From Phaeosaccion multiseriatum (taxonomy: Eukaryota; Ochrophyta, other classes): a DNA stretch of 64,000 nt. The stretch is taken from assembly GCA_965112735.1 (NCBI GenBank), contig OZ218950.1, forward strand, positions 2,170,001-2,234,000, written 5' to 3'. Positions within the stretch are counted from its first letter, which is position 1; each line of letters opens with the position of its first letter. The translations under genes were made by a program, and so were the position numbers. The notes beneath the pieces are model-generated. The model was not told the DNA's origin, did no database searches, and saw only the letters and a program-made list of their open reading frames with translations. Positions 1 through 10,100 of the stretch are shown here, piece after piece.

Positions 1-3000
1 TCGACACCAAGAAGAGACTCCTGGAGGACGCTGAAAGGATCCAACTAGCCATGGATCAGGAAGAGCCACCCTCCGTCCAAGGCATCAGCAAGGCACAGAC
101 CATGCCGCTGGTGGTGGTGGAGGACGACGACCTGGATCTGGAGTTGTCGGGCTTGACGGGCGAGAAACCCGGCGAGAGACCGCGCTTAGCTTCGAGCATG
201 AGCAGGCGTGATAGCTTCGCCGAGACCACACGCAGAGACAGTTTCAAGAGGTCCGCCTCCATTGGAGCCTTCGAGGACGTGGTTGAGGTAGGTGTATTGT
301 GTGTGTATATATATATATATGTGTGTGTGTGAGAGAGAGAGAGTGTGTGTGTGCCTTTCCTACCTCCGCTCGTAACAGCCGCACGACCCGTTCTGTCCGC
401 CTGCATGTAGTTTGTAGTGCGTGTGTTGGTGCATCTCTTTCTCTCCTCCCTCCATGCACCCAACCCAGTCCCCTCCACCTGTCCGTATCCAGCAACTCAT
501 CTCCCGCTTCCTTCTTCTTCTTCTTGTTCTTCTTCTTCTGCCTCCTCCTCCTCCTCCTCCTCCTCCTCCTCCTCCTCCTCGTCGTCGTCGTCGTCGTCGT
601 CCTCTGCTTCCCTCTCCCACCTTACCCACAACCCCCCACCCACAGCACGTTGAGGGTGAAGACTGGCTGAAGTTCTACCTGAACCCCTTCTCCGGTATGG
701 GTGAACTCGAACAACCCGTCACACTCAACCAGGAGAGCCTCAAGGAGCTTCGCCGCCAGCGGCAAGTCAAGGTACCGCATTACGACCGCCCCTCCGATCG
801 GGAGTATGTCGATAACTACATTTGCCACATGGGTGTGGGCGGGTTCCATCGTTCTCATGAGGCGTTTTACACAGACGATGTGCTCAACTCGGGTTCGAGT
901 CCTTCCTGGGGCATTTGCGGCATTGGCCTCATGCCTTGGTGAGTGAGTGAGAGGGGGAGGTAGGAGGGGATGGCAGTAGACGGTTGTAGGGAAGGGCCTC
1001 GCCTCGAGGGAGGAGGAGGAAGAGGAGTTGTTATTATTGTTTTTGTTGTTGTTGCGTTCCACCGTGCCGGGCTTTTGTCCTGCCCCACTTCTACCACTGC
1101 TGCTGCCACTAATACTACTATTACCACCACCACCGCACTATTTATCCATACTGCTGCTGCTGCTGTATCACCAACTACTGCACTGGCACTGCATTGGCAG
1201 GGACTCGAAGATGTACAACATTCTCAAGAAGCAAGACTACCTCTACACCCTCCTCACTCGCTCCCCCAACCTCCATGAGGCGAGGGTGATTGGAAGTATT
1301 GTTGACTTCATTCACGCACCGGAGGATCACTCCAAGGCCATTGCGAAGCTGGCCAACCCCTCCACTCGGATCGTGTCTTTGACGGTTACGGAAAAGGGGT
1401 ACTGTACGGACAACGAGGGCAAGTTGGACAAGAAGAACAAGCTCGTGCAGCACGACTTGGAAACCGATTTGGCGACGCCACAGAGTGCCATCGGCATGAT
1501 CATCGCGGGTCTCCGACGCCGGAAGGAGGAGGGGACTCCGAGTTTCACCGTCATGTCCTGCGACAACTTGCCGGAGAATGGAGATAAGATCAAGAGCGTG
1601 GTGCTGGAGATGGCGGGGGAGGTGGACCCAGTGCTGCGTGAGTGGGTGGCGGAGAACACCACCTTCCCCAACACCATGGTCGATCGTATCACCCCCGCCA
1701 CCGAGCAGGTATGGCACCCGTGTGTGCGTGTGGGTGGGTGGGTGGGTGGGTGGGTGGGTGTGGGTGTGTGCGTGTGTGTGTGTGTGCGTGTGTGTGTGAC
1801 AGGGGGGGCGGGGGGTGAGAGTGTGAGAGAGGGTGGGTGTGTGGGGTGTGGGGGTATGGGGGGGGCAGTGCAAGGTGTGGGGGGGGTGTGTTTGGGCGTG
1901 GGTGGATGTGTGGGTGCGCACGTGCGCGCGTGTGTGTACAGTGTAGCGTGTCAGGTCCTTTTGTTTCGGAGGGGAGGGAGGGAAGGGGGAGGAAGGCATG
2001 CGTTACGTTGCCGCATCCACGACGTTGGGTTGAGAGTATTGTGCTGCGTCAGTTCAGCTCAGCGTTGCACAAAGGAGCGCATTCCTACCTGGCTATACCC
2101 GCTTCCTCACGCACGCACACGCACACACACACACACACACACACATCCAGGAGCATATCGAGATTCTGAAGAAGGATTACATGGTTGCGGACGAGTGGCC
2201 GGTCATCGCTGAGGACTTCCATCAGTGGGTGAGTGAGTGAGTGAGGGAGTGACAGTGAGTGGGTGAGTGAGTGAGTGAGTGAGTGAGTGAGTGAGTGAGT
2301 GAGTGAGTGAGTGAGGGAGTGACAGTGAGTGGGTGAGTGAGTGAGTGAGTGAGTGAGTGAGTGAGTGAGTGAGTGAGTGAGTGAGTGAGTGAGTGAGTGA
2401 GTGAGGGAGTGACAGTGAGTGGGTGTGCGAGTGTGCCCTGTTTCGGCGGTTGGGTGCAAGTGTGGCCTCTCCATCTCAGGAGGGGACAGCGGGCAGACGG
2501 GAACAGAAGAACACGGACATGAAAGGCGAACGGACCGGCAACTCTCTCCCTCTCTCTCCCTCTCTCTCTCTATCTCTCTCTTCTCTCTGTGTTTGTTCTC
2601 TCCCTTCTCCTCCCTCTCTGCAACCCTTTACTCTATGCCCTCCCTCTCTCAATCCCTTTCTGTCCCGCCCCTCTCACTGTCTCCCATGTTTCTCTCTCTT
2701 TCCTTCGATCTCTACACATCCTCTCTCTCCGTCGTCCCCCCCTCTTCTCTATCCCTTCCCCCCTATTACCCCCTCCCCTCTCCCTCTCTCCATCCCTCCC
2801 TCCCTCTCATGTTGGTCATCCACCCAGGTCATCGAGGACCACTTCTGTGACGGTCGACCCGACTGGGGCTCTGTGGGGGCCATGCTTGTCGATGACGTCA
2901 AGCCCTATGAATTCATGAAGCTTCGCCTGCTCAATGGTGGACACAGCTCCCTCTCCTACATTGGCTACCTCTCTGGGTACACGTGAGTGGTGCACAAGTG

Positions 3001-4579
3001 GTGTTACGCGGGTGGTGTGTATTCGTGTGTGCGCCTCCACTTCTCCCTCTCTCTCTGTCTTGCTACCAGAGCATCTCACCGCCCTTCCACCACCCTGTCT
3101 GTACCCTCCTCCTCCTCCTCCTCCTCCTCCTTCTCCTCTTCCTCCTCCTCCTCCTCCTCCTCCTTCTCCTCTTCCTCCTCCTCCTCCTCCTCCTCCTCCT
3201 CCTCAACGACTGCATGGGTCTGTTGGTTCTCCAGCTACGTGGATGACGCCATGAACGATGATGTAGTCGCAGGGCTTATCAGAGCCTACTTCAGGGAAAT
3301 GTCGCGCACCCTTGGAGAAGTGCGTGTGCCAGCAGAGATGGGATGAAGGGAGGGGCTGGAGGAGAGAGGGGTGGGGAGAGTAGAGGAAGGGGGAAGGGGA
3401 AATGAGGAGAGAGGAGGAGAGGGAACCCGAGCCGTATGATGCCTTTTCTCCCACCCACACACCGTCCACCCACCCCCTCTTCCCTCCTTTCAGGTGCCTG
3501 GCATCAACATTAGCGAATACGCTGAGAAGCTTGCTGAGCGCTTCGGAAACCCGTACATCAAGGACAAGCTCTCGCGGTATGTTTATGGATAAGTATGTGT
3601 GTGTGCGTGCGTTTATGCGCACCTGCGGCCCAATGTACCCGCTCACTCACTCACCCACTCACTCACTCAGTCCCCCACTCACCTACTCACTGATCCACCG
3701 CACCGAATCACCCCCTCCATCCCTCCCTCCCTCCCCCCCTCCCCTTCCTCCCCTCCCCTCTCCCCTTCCACCCTCAGACTGGCGGAAGACGGTTCAATGA
3801 AGATGCTCAACACTCTGAGAGAGGCCACGCTGGAGCTCACAGAGAGGGGTGAGCAGACCCGTCTCATCTCACTCGCCAACGCGTGCTTCCTTCTGTACAT
3901 GAAGGGCGAGGATGCCGAGGGTGACATTATTGAGATCAAGGACCCTCGCGCCATTGTGAGTACTGTACTGTACTGGCTGTTGCTGTGCTGTTGGTGTGCT
4001 GTGTTGTGTTTGCTTTCCTTTCGTTTTGGTTTTGTATTTGAATTGTGTGTTTTTTGAAGTCTTGTTTTGTATGTTTTTGTGCAGTTAGTGTACTTGCAAG
4101 TTTGCTCTCGTGCCTTGAGGTCTCCGCCTTTGCCTCCCTCTCTTTTCTCTCTTTCCCCCCTCGCTCTTTGTCTCCCCTTTTCGCCCTCTTTGTGAAGTCT
4201 CTCTCTCTATATATGTACATACGCATACGTCTCTCCATCTCTCTCCCCCTCGGTGTATCTCCCTCCGTGTGTGGTGACTGATACTCACCTCACTCATCAC
4301 CCCCTCCCTCCCTCCCTCCCTCCCTCCCTCCCTCCCTCCTTCCCTCCCTTCCCGCCTCCCCTCCAACAGGAGCTGCAAGACTTATCTCTGGACGCCCTCA
4401 AGGACAAGGAGCCCACCCCCAAGGCCTTCCTCACGGCGGTGTACGGCGAGAAGGTGTCTGCTCTGGAGGACTTTGTGTGCTCCGTGAAGAACCACATTGT
4501 GGAGATTCAAAGCAGGGGTGCCAAGGAGTATTTCCAAGCTGTACTGGAGGCGCTGGTGGGGGATGGTGGGGAGGAGTGA
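1..4579 (+). CDS. Mannitol 2-dehydrogenase (polyol-specific long-chain dehydrogenase), 5' end possibly beyond the window
   Basis: Interconverts mannitol and fructose with NAD(H), the degradative arm of the algal mannitol cycle. Exons read: up to 287, 646-938, 1201-1708, 2151-2228, 2828-2982, 3235-3319, 3494-3576, 3778-3955, 4370-4579; 608 residues counted from the ATG at 51. The frame is open upstream of that ATG to base 3, so the true start may lie outside. Seen: the dinucleotide-fold motif GVGGFHRSHEA, the segment WGICGIGLMPW rejoined across an intron, and the catalytic pattern K-x4-N-x2-H (KLRLLNGGH, about 2920-2945) typical of this family. The first about 85 residues are not part of the family core: acidic, Ser-rich, with RRDSF twice, resembling kinase or 14-3-3 target sites. 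Brown-algal enzymes are also known to carry an N-terminal extension. Cofactor preference is not readable here. Family call is firm; start is uncertain. Confidence 0.9.
288..645 (+). repeat. Microsatellites in mannitol dehydrogenase intron 1
   Basis: The intron opens with a GT/TA/GA dinucleotide tract (about 299-350) and carries CTT, CCT and CGT trinucleotide runs at about 509-601 ahead of the acceptor CCCACAG. It holds no coding signal; reading frames through it are homopolymeric artefacts. Confidence 0.85.
2229..2420 (+). repeat. (GTGA)n tetranucleotide array starting at a splice donor
   Basis: About 190 bases of GTGA units interrupted by the variant GGGAGTGACA. The array begins exactly at the intron donor that follows the exon ending in HQW, so each unit repeats a donor-like GTGAGT hexamer. 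Confidence 0.9.
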
Positions 4580-5584
4580 GGGGGAGTGAGGGAGTGCGTG
4601 CGTGAGGGAGGGATGGAAGAGAGCGGCAGCAGAAAGATAGGAGTGAGAGTGAGGATAGGACAGCAGCGGACAGACACTCTCCCCACGACGCGACGGAGTG
4701 GAGCTAGAGGGAGCGGGGCGTGGTGTGCTGCTGCTGGTGCCCTTCTGATGCTGGCCAGGACGAAAAAAGGAGGAGGACGGGGGGGGGGGGGGGGGGCTGA
4801 ATTTGTGCAATAGGAATGAATGGGTGTGGGGGCTTTAAACATTGGGGTACTTAGAGAGAAGCAGGATAGAATCAATAATCATGCGGCATGGAGGGCGTGG
4901 TGAAAGTTGTGGGAGATAGAAGAGAGCCCACTCACTTCCAAGAAAAATCCCGTTTTAGAGACATCTCACCCTTCCATCCCAAACTGCTGTTTTAGCGAGT
5001 TTGAACATGCGCATCGTGTTGCCCTCGTCGAAGAAAGTCGAATGGCGGCATCGTTGCCTCCTGCAACCTCCAGCAAGTTCAGTTCTATGGCCCTGTTCCT
5101 TACGTAAGGGCCATGCGGGTCTTACGTAAGGGTGTCTTGCAGCCCAAAGGGCCCTCCCCCCCCCCACCCTATCGCCGAAATTTGGGCCTCCCGATAAAGT
5201 GCCTGTATCGCCGAAATTTGGGTACGCGTCCCAGGTAGGCGTGGGGTAAGGGGAGTCCAACAACGCCCTCCTCTTTTGTAGCATTAGTGGCACTGCCAAG
5301 AGAAGAGAAGGGGAAAAACTCCTATCGTGGGCGCTCACGCGCACGCGCACACAGAACAAATAAGCAGAGAAACAGAAGTAAAAGCGAAAGGGGGAAAGTG
5401 GGGCTGGTTGCGAGGTGAGAGAGCGTGCGATCCGAGACGCACTATTCACTATCCGCTATCGCCGGCGCCAGCCGATCCGCTATCGAGAATGTGGGCGATA
5501 GTTGGTGTCTTCCGAAGAAGATGAGGGAAAAATGAGAGCCTCCGATTTTTGTACTATAGAAATTTCCAAATGTCCAACACTTTC
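4580..5584. other. Intergenic region, mannitol dehydrogenase to 5S rRNA
   Basis: No gene recognised. It holds a G18 homopolymer near 4778-4796, two copies of the palindrome TTACGTAA (about 5101 and 5123), two copies of TATCGCCGAAATTTGGG (about 5168 and 5206), and two copies of CCGCTATCG (about 5453 and 5476). These short repeats cluster in 5095-5500. Confidence 0.6.
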
Positions 5585-5702
5585 ACGGACGGCCATATCA
5601 CATCGAGAATACCCGAACCCGTCCGATCTCGGAAGTCAAGCGATGTCGAGCCGATTTAGTACTACGGTGGGGGACCACGTGGGAATCGTCGGTGCTGTCT
5701 GT
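5585..5702 (+). rRNA. 5S ribosomal RNA
   Basis: A 118-base match to the eukaryotic 5S pattern. The ends ACGGAC (5585-5590) and GTCTGT (5697-5702) pair as helix I with one G-U. The conserved inner part includes GATCTCGGAAG..CAAG (5625-5640), which covers the internal control region used by TFIIIA and RNA polymerase III, then TTAGTAC and GGGAATCGTCGGTGCTGT. A run of ten T (5702-5711) directly follows and is a good polymerase III terminator. No 18S, 5.8S or 28S sequence is nearby, so this copy is separate from the large rDNA unit. Intact helix I and terminator argue for a working gene, although one copy among many cannot be proven active. Confidence 0.92.
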
Positions 5703-5711
5703 TTTTTTTTT
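5702..5711 (+). terminator. Polymerase III terminator of the 5S gene
   Basis: An uninterrupted T10 run immediately at the 3' end of the 5S RNA sequence, the usual signal for RNA polymerase III release. Confidence 0.85.
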
Positions 5712-6309
5712 CTCATGCCAAAAACAGTTTTACATTGTAGTTCTTTTTTGGTCCTGTGTTATCGCTGCCCTACACACAGCTCAGTCCAGTCCGGTACGAA
5801 ACGATCCTTGTCCTTAGTTGATTCTGCGAGGATTGATCAGTCACTCACAGTAAAAAAAAAAATAAAAATAAAATAATCCGTCGGCACCACCCCGTAGAAG
5901 AGTCCCCACCTCGAGGATGTGAGTGTCGCTCTCGCGATCCCCTCATGCTGCTGTCTGCTGTCGCCGATGTTCTGTGCACACTGGGTACCCTCCACCCTCC
6001 ACCCTCCAGCCAAGCAAGGGAGTGTCAGTTTCAGATTCGGTGTTACAGACCTTCTTTCATCGAGGGATGGGATGTATCGATCGGGTGCTTCTGCTGTGCT
6101 GACGGGACCGCTACAGGGAGAAGCGAGGTACACACGATCTCCCCCCCCGACCTTTCAGCTGTGCGCGTGGAGAGTAGACGAGCCGAGCCTGACCCCCTGG
6201 GAAATTCCAGTTTCAGTCCCGGGCTATTTGCCCTCCCACCGCCACGAGAGTTTGGCATTGCCCTTGAGACGGCAAGGAGGGCCTGTGGAGAGAGAGATAG
6301 AGAGCCAGG
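5712..6309. other. Intergenic region, 5S rRNA to ribonucleotide reductase
   Basis: No gene recognised. It contains an A-rich stretch at 5850-5877 and the 5' flank of the reductase gene. A T-rich stretch near 5725-5755 was checked for U5 snRNA resemblance and rejected. Confidence 0.5.
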
Positions 6310-7005
6310 ATGGCGCCGGTGTCGTTGCAATCGCTGTTCCCTGTGGTCTTGCTTCTTTGCTCCGTGGACGGCGCCCACAGCCACTCGCAAACCCCTCCGT
6401 CCTCCACGTCCACATCCACACCCTCTGGAGCCGTATCAGCGGCAGCGGCAGCGGCTGAGGCAGCGAGAAGTACTCGCGGTGGGCAAAGCTCTTCGGCGAT
6501 CCAGAGCCTACCTGAGCGGCTGGAGCAGAAGCGGCGGAAGCGTCGGGGACAACGGTCTGGGGGCCGTGCTTCTGGCAATGCCAAGGGTGTATCAAAGGTC
6601 TCTGGACAGGTGGATGGCCTGAGAGAGGGAGAGGTTGCAGCAGCAGTGCAAGCAGGAGGATCAGGGGAAGCGGGGCCAGCAGAGGTTGCAAGTGGGGGGG
6701 ATGGGCAGGCAAGGGGAGGTAGCAGTAGGCGCAGGCAACGGCCCGGCTCACGGCCACAAGTAGCGGCGACACCAGAGAGACCACCACCAACAGCAGCAGC
6801 AGCAGCAGCAGTAGGAGCAGCAGCAGCGGGAGCTCAAGTAGGGGTGCATCCAGAGGATTCGTCCATCCAAGCGGTTGAGTCAGCTCCCGTGGGACAAACA
6901 GGACCTCCCGTTGAGGCTGAGGCAGGCACAGCAGTGGTGCAATCCTCACCACCACCCTCATCTTCATCATCATCATCATCATCGTCATCGTCATCATCAT
7001 CGTTG

Positions 7006-7040
<35 letters not shown>

Positions 7041-7086
7041 TTCATCCGTCTTGCCTCCACTCTCGCCGAACTTGCCACCGCGAGAC

Positions 7087-7121
<35 letters not shown>

Positions 7122-10100
7122 GGCACCCCAACTAGACGAGGGAGTCAAAGACGCAACGGTGGAGAAGTTAGAGCAGCCTTTGGTGGGCGAGCTAGCCGAG
7201 GGGGCGGAGAGCGAGGTAGGGGTTGAGGGGGGGGGCGTGGGGGAGACGGATCAGCACGGAGCAGCAATGCATGTGGTGAAGAGGGACGGGTCTTCCGAGC
7301 CCGTCATGTTTGATAAGATAACAGCACGAATTCAGCGACTGTGTGATGGCTTGGACAATGATTACATTGACCCCATCCTCGTGGCTCAGAAAGTGGTGCA
7401 GGGCGTTTACAATGGAGTGCGAACGAGCGAGGTACGTATAGAGAGAGGGGAGGAGGAGGGCTTGCACCACAGGGTGGCGCTGGGGTGAAGGGCGTCTGTA
7501 TTTGCCACAGCAGACAGGGCAAGAGTAGGGAAGGGAAGGGGAGGAGAGGGGAGGAGGGTCGGGGAGAGGTACATGGACTGGGCAGGGCAGGGTCGGGCAA
7601 ATCAGACTGCGAACGAAGGGTTTTTGGCATTGGGGAGAGCGTATTGCGTGAGTGAGAAGAGAGTGAGGGAGAGGGATGAAGCACATAGAAGGGGGATAAC
7701 GAACAGAACTTACATAGAATAGAGAGCTTGCGGTTGCGTCGATGAGAGTGAGTGTGGTGGAGTGTTGAAAGAGCTGCTGAGAAGGAGCAGGTGGGGGCGG
7801 TGATGGAGGAAGAGAAGGAGAAGGAGCAGGAGCAGGATGGGAAAGCTCAATGAAAGCCGCGAATGCAGTGCGCACACGCTAACCTCGTGTTTCCCTCCCT
7901 CCCCCCGCCCTCTCTTTGTCTCCTCTGTACACCCCCCCCCTCCCTCTCCCCCCCCCCACTCCTTCCCTCTCTCTCTCCTCCCTACCCCCTCCTTCCCTCC
8001 TTCTCTCCTTCCCCCTCCCCCTCCTTCCCTCCCTCTCTCCTTCCCCTCCCCCTCCTTCCCTCCCTCTCTCCCTCCACCCCCGCCCCCTTCCCCACCCGAA
8101 CAGCTCGACACTCTCGCAGCAGAGACGTGTGCATACATGAGCACAGAGCACCCGGACTACGGTCGGCTCGCAGCGAGGGTCACAGTCTCCAACCTTCAAA
8201 GGAGCACCTCCTCCTCCTTTTCGGACACTGTGCATAGACTCCACTCTTACATAGACCCACACACAGGGGAAGACGCAGGCATTATCTCAGACGAGGTGTG
8301 TGTGTGTGTGTTTGTGTGTGAGGAGCGTGAAGGAGAGGAGCTGGCTGCTCCTTTTCCTCGATTACTCTCGTGCTCATCTGCTGCTCGCCCCCTCCGCCTT
8401 TGTTTGGCCTTTGCTCGTCTCTGCTCTGCCATCCTCACCTCTCCCCTGTTCTCTCGTCTGCTCTACTTTCCTCTCTCTCTCCCGTCTTCTCTCCCCTCCT
8501 CTGCTGTGTTCTATTTGCTCTCAGACATACCGAGTAGTGATGGCGCACCATGACGTCATCAACAAGCGCATTGATTACACAAGGGACTTCAACTTTGACT
8601 ACTTCGGTGCGTCAGCGAGCAGCTTGGACATTGCAGTGGATGGGGAACGCTGATAACCAAGAGGGGGGAGCTGGGGGGCTGCTGGCAGTGAATCGGGGGG
8701 GGGGGGGGGGGGGGGTCGTGAGGGTCCGACTCACGACGATTGAGAAGCTCGAGACCGGCCAGGAGGTGGACAAGGGAGATAGAGAGAAAGGGAGGGAAAG
8801 ATCAGCAGACCTGGGATCTGGCGAGTGAAGTGTTTTGTGCGCCTTGTTCAAAGTTGGTCGAACTGTTTATTTCGTATTTCGAGTTTTGCTCTCGCGTGTT
8901 CCCATCACTCACTCACTCGGTCATCCACCCACTCTTTCACTCATCCACTCACTCACTCGCCCATTCAATCCCTCTCTCACCCACTCTCTCAGCCACTAAC
9001 TCACTCACTCACTCACCCACTCACTCATTCACTCACTCACTCACTCACTCACTCACTCATTCGCCCACCCACAGGCATCAAGACGCTGGAGCGTGCGTAC
9101 CTGCTGAAGCTTGACAATCGCATTGTGGAGCGTCCTCAGCACATGTTCATGCGTATCGCCATAGGCATCCACGGGGAGGACCTGGAGGTTAGTGGAGGTT
9201 AGGGACGAGGGGAGGGGGCAGACAAGGGAGAGAGAGAGAGACAGAGAGTAGAGGGACAGCCACAGAGAGAGAAAAGACAGGGAGAGAAGAGAGGGGCAAT
9301 GTGCTGCGGTGTGACTTGATTGATCGATTGGAGCAACACGGTCCGCTCAAAACCTACACACGCCTTGGCTGCCCTGCTCGGCCCTCCTGACCCTCGCCTC
9401 TCACCCCCCCTCCCTCCCTCCCTCCCTCCCTCCCTATGTTCTTCCCTCCATCCCTCTGTCCTTCCCTCCCTCTGTCCTTCCCTCCCTCCCTCTGTCCTTC
9501 CCTTCCTCCCTCCCTCCCGCCCTCCCTCCCGCCCTCCCGCCCTCCCTCCCGCCCTCCCTCCCTCCCTCCCTCCCTCCCTTCCCTCCTCCCTGCCCCCCTC
9601 CCTCTCACCCCTCTCAGGCGGCTTTCGAGACGTATGAGCTCATGTCTGACAAATGGTTTATACACGCCTCTCCCACGCTCTTCAACGGGGGCACTCGGCA
9701 GCCGCAATTGTCTTCCTGCTTCCTGCTTACTATGCAGGTGCGCTAGTGTCAGTGGGGGTGGCAGGGGATGGCAGGGGATGGTAGGGGATGGTAAGGGAGG
9801 ACAGGGGATGGTAAGGGAGGACAGGGGATGGTAGGGGTGGCAAGAGATGGGAGGGAATGGTAGGGGATGGCAGGGGATGGCAGGGGATGGCAAGAGATTG
9901 CAGGGGATGGTAGGGGATGGCAGGGGATGGTAGGGGATGGTAGGGGATGGCAGGGGATGGTAGGAGATGGTAGGGGATGGCAGGGGATGGTAGGGGATGG
10001 CATGAGATTGCAGGGGATGGTAGGGGATGGCAGGGGATGGCAGGGGATGGCAGGGGATGGCAAGAGATTGCAGGGGATGACCCGGGATAGAGATGTCAAG

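Noticed and set aside
5720-5770. U5 snRNA-like signals (GTTTTAC loop, TTTTTTGG Sm-like site)
   Set aside because: No stem flanks the loop and the upstream half overlaps the 5S terminator.
9761-10080. Regularly spaced repeats resembling a CRISPR array
   Set aside because: The unit is 10 bases with no unique spacers, and it lies in a spliced eukaryotic intron.
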